The position numbers and the translations under genes are program-made. A stretch of 64,000 nucleotides of DNA from Sipunculus nudus (taxonomy: Eukaryota; Annelida; Sipuncula; Golfingiida; Sipunculidae): contig CM049314.1 in assembly GCA_026874595.1 (NCBI GenBank), positions 36,811,229 through 36,875,228 on the forward strand, in the 5' to 3' direction. The notes beneath the pieces were generated by a model. That model made no database searches. It saw only the letters and a program-made list of their open reading frames with translations, and had not been told where the DNA came from. Below, one piece after another: positions 61,390-64,000 of this stretch (position 1 is the stretch's first letter; every line of letters begins with the position of its first letter).

Positions 61390-64000
61390 CTTGCCGGAAA
61401 TCTTATATTTCGGCAAGCAGGTTGGTCAGTTGAGGATGTATGTTTGTCTGTCTGTTTTTCTGTTTGTTTGTGTACTCTCTACAGGCCACTATTTTGCGGC
61501 AATTGCTTTCAAACTTACATAGCTGGTAGACAAGCAAAAGTTCTGGAAGTCTATTGTTTTTTGGGCATTATAGGTCAAAGGTCAAGGTCAAGGTCATCAA
61601 ATCTTCTCAAACGGTTTTTTCTTCATATCTTTGTCACTTTAAGTCGTATCTACTTTGACTATAGCTCATTTTAATCTCATTCAAAGGCCTTCTATCTGGT
61701 GTGTATCTGGCTCAAATTTGCCGTAACTATGGTTAGGTCTTTTTGGGGGAAACTAATGAAATTCGAAAATCAATGGACTAATTTTTTTAACTTTGTCAGT
61801 TTTAAGGCTAGAGAGGTCTAGTTTTCTTGCCTCAGGTAGCATACAAGTAGTGCTGTTTGATTATATTACAGTTCTCGCAATATCTCGTACAATATCTCGT
61901 CAAACGAGATATTTCGAGATTTCATTCATCTTGCTTTGGAGGCCACAGTTTTGCAGGTATCTTCTTGAAACTGATATATCGTAAGTCTTATATTATTATC
62001 TCAAAATATTTTTTTTCAGCTTTTGAATGCAGCCGCTAGGGGGCGCTGAATGCAAACCTCCCCAACATATCATGTTTAAGCCATATCTCCAAACTTTTAA
62101 ACCTGAATTACATAAACTATAGCTTATTTTCTTCCTCTGAGTCTTTTCCATAATCTGGTAAAGTCATCTGGTCTCAATCTTGTGTCACTTTGTCATATGT
62201 CTGGTTGTTTGTCATTTGTCCGCAATTTTACCTGCTTTCTGGTTCTTGCGTTTCACATATAATATTCTACAGACCACAGCTTTCAAATAATCCTTTTGAA
62301 ACTATCACATCTAGAGTCTTACACTAATATCTCGAAACGTATTCTTCATTTTCTGGATATGGCCACTAGGGGGCGCTGCACCCCGACCTCCCGAACATAT
62401 CATTTCTCAATAACCTGAATAAGTCCTCTGGTCTTCATTTTGTGTCACTTTTTTAATATGTCTGTCTGTTTGTCAGTTGTCCTCAATTTCACCTGCTTGC
62501 TGATTCTTGCGTCTCACATATAGCAGTCTACAGGCCACAGTTTTAGAGGAATCCTTTGGAAACTGATACATGTTATGTCTAACACTAATATCTTGAAATA
62601 TATTTTTCATTTTCCGAATATGGCCGCCGGGGGGCGCTGCAGTCGAAAATCTCTATCATATCAGTTTTAGCCATATCTCCTAAACGTTGAATTTTATCTG
62701 CAAAAACTATAACTTATTTTATTTCTAATTACCTTCTCTATTTGATTATCAAACCCTCTGTTATCTCATATGTGACAGTGTGTCAGTATATCTGTCCGTT
62801 TGTCTGTTGTTGTCAGCTATCTCTGCTTTCATGTTCTTTTGTATGATACAAGTCGTTATACAGGCTACAACTTCTCAGCAATCGTTCTGAAAGTCATCAA
62901 AGTGAGAGAAAACCGACAACATTTTTTGTCTGTCCGTCTGTCTGTCTTTTCAGCTTCCGGCAAGCGCTCGACTTACGGTCGTCTAGTTTGTCTGTCTTTC
63001 TTTCTCTAGCCTTAAATGCACAGTTTTGCAGCGATCGCTTTCATACTTACAAAGATGATATAAAACAAAAAGTTACCGAACCCGATTTATTTTTGTCATT
63101 ATCGGACACAGGTCAAGGTCATCGAAAAACGTCGAAAGTTTATTTTCGTCATAACTTCGTCAATATTAGACCTATTGTCACAAACCTAAGCTCAATATCT
63201 TCCTCTGGGGGTTCTCAATTACCAGGTTTAGTCCATTGGCCTCAATCTTGTGTCGCTTTGTCAGTATGTCTGTCTGTCAGTTGCCCTCAATTTTGCATGG
63301 TTGTTGGTTCTTGCATCTTACATTTAGCAGCGTACTGGCCACAGTTTTGCAGGAATCCGTTTGAAACGGTTAATCCTATGTTTTACACTAATATCTCGAA
63401 AAAGTTTTTTTCATTTTTGGGATATGGGCCCTAGGAGGCGCTGCACTTGATCCTCCACATCATATCATTTTTTGGCCATAACTCCAAAACTATAAACCTT
63501 AATTACAAACACTTTAATTTCCTTCCTTAGGGTCTTTGTCATAACTTTGTTATGTCATCTGGTCTCAATCTTGTGTCACTTTGTCAGTATGTCTGTCTAT
63601 TTTTCAGTTGCCCTCAATTTTGCCTGCTTGCTGGTTCTTGCGTCTTACATATAGCATTCTACAGTCGACAATTCTACACGAATCACTCTGTAACCTACAG
63701 ATATTGTATATAGGAATGCTTTCTGTAAGTCCTGTGTATATATTTTTTAAATAGATCAAAGGTCAAGGTCAAGATCATTACAACACATCAGAATATTATT
63801 TTCCTCATAACTTTGTCAATATTGGTCCTATTTTCACAAGCCATAGCTCATTTTCTTTTCCACTGGGTCTTCTTCAGAATCTGGTTTAGTCGTCTGGTCT
63901 CAATCTTATGTTACTTTGTAAGTATGCCTGTCTGTCAGTAATCCTCAATTTTGGCTGCTTGCTGGTTCTTGTTTCTTACAATGACCATTCTACAGGCCAC
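61390..64000 (+). mobile_element. HINE/Helentron-like element, second copy (partial)
   Basis: The duplicate of 54048-57102. Its head reads CTTGCCGGAAAT......ATTTCGGCAAGCAGG, where copy 1 has ATTTCGGACAGCAGG, so this copy keeps a better head hairpin. The internal CTAG end is at 62986. The right end is off the window. Confidence 0.55.

Larger units (their letters stand above)
58842..64000. repeat. Segmental duplication, copy B2 (runs off the window)
   Basis: The second copy of 50275-56659. At the right edge 64000 corresponds to 56659, an offset of 7341; at the left edge the offset is about 8567. The difference is the transposon plus its TA. Small indels are scattered. Confidence 0.9.

Overview
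This is animal nuclear DNA: AT-rich, intron-rich and full of transposon relics. A bivalve mollusc or close lophotrochozoan is the best guess. That rests on the mixture of CARD/NACHT/LRR genes, an AIG1-like GTPase with a zinc-ribbon-like Cys/His block, tRNA-derived SINEs, and elements with central tandem repeats, subterminal inverted repeats and a hairpin-CTAG-T 3' end (Helentron/HINE-like, as known from bivalves). The species cannot be named from sequence alone. Most open frames are short and are intron or repeat sequence.

Layout. (1) 1-3.1 kb, + strand: last coding exon (1237-1311), long 3' UTR and poly(A) signal of an unidentified gene, with a HINE-like element in its last intron and a foldback element in the UTR. 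(2) 3.1-11 kb: AT-rich non-coding DNA with two copies of a tRNA-derived SINE and microsatellites. (3) 11.2-29.3 kb, - strand: the 3' part of a GTPase gene. A large terminal exon (11221-12922) carries the G domain, a Cys/His block and coiled coil. Upstream of it, about 16 kb holds twelve tandem copies of a small exon, eleven of them exactly 72 nt, each with an acceptor AG and donor GT, each phase 0, each encoding 24 Pro/Lys/Glu/Ala-rich residues. The terminal exon has a one-base frame break in its P-loop. (4) 29.6-40 kb: repeat-rich DNA with a CENP-B-type helix-turn-helix transposase remnant, 336-bp and 145-bp tandem repeats, a second SINE family, AT microsatellites and a non-LTR retrotransposon ORF1 with three zinc knuckles. 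(5) 41.5-45.9 kb, - strand: a CARD-NACHT-LRR (NLR) gene. Its CARD and linker exons look intact and phase-compatible; its NACHT-LRR body has several stops and frameshifts. (6) 50.3-64 kb: a recent tandem duplication with a period of about 8.57 kb. Each copy holds a broken NLR fragment (- strand), a LINE reverse-transcriptase relic and a HINE-like element with internal repeats. Only the first copy has a 1.22-kb Tigger/pogo-type transposon; the second keeps the empty TA site.

Taken together, the window looks like a cluster of innate-immune-type NTPase genes on the - strand, growing and decaying by duplication. The exon array attached to the GTPase is the most unusual object here. If it is spliced, it would give a tandem-repeat, PEVK-like linker of up to about 270 residues in front of the G domain, of variable length by alternative splicing or copy-number change.
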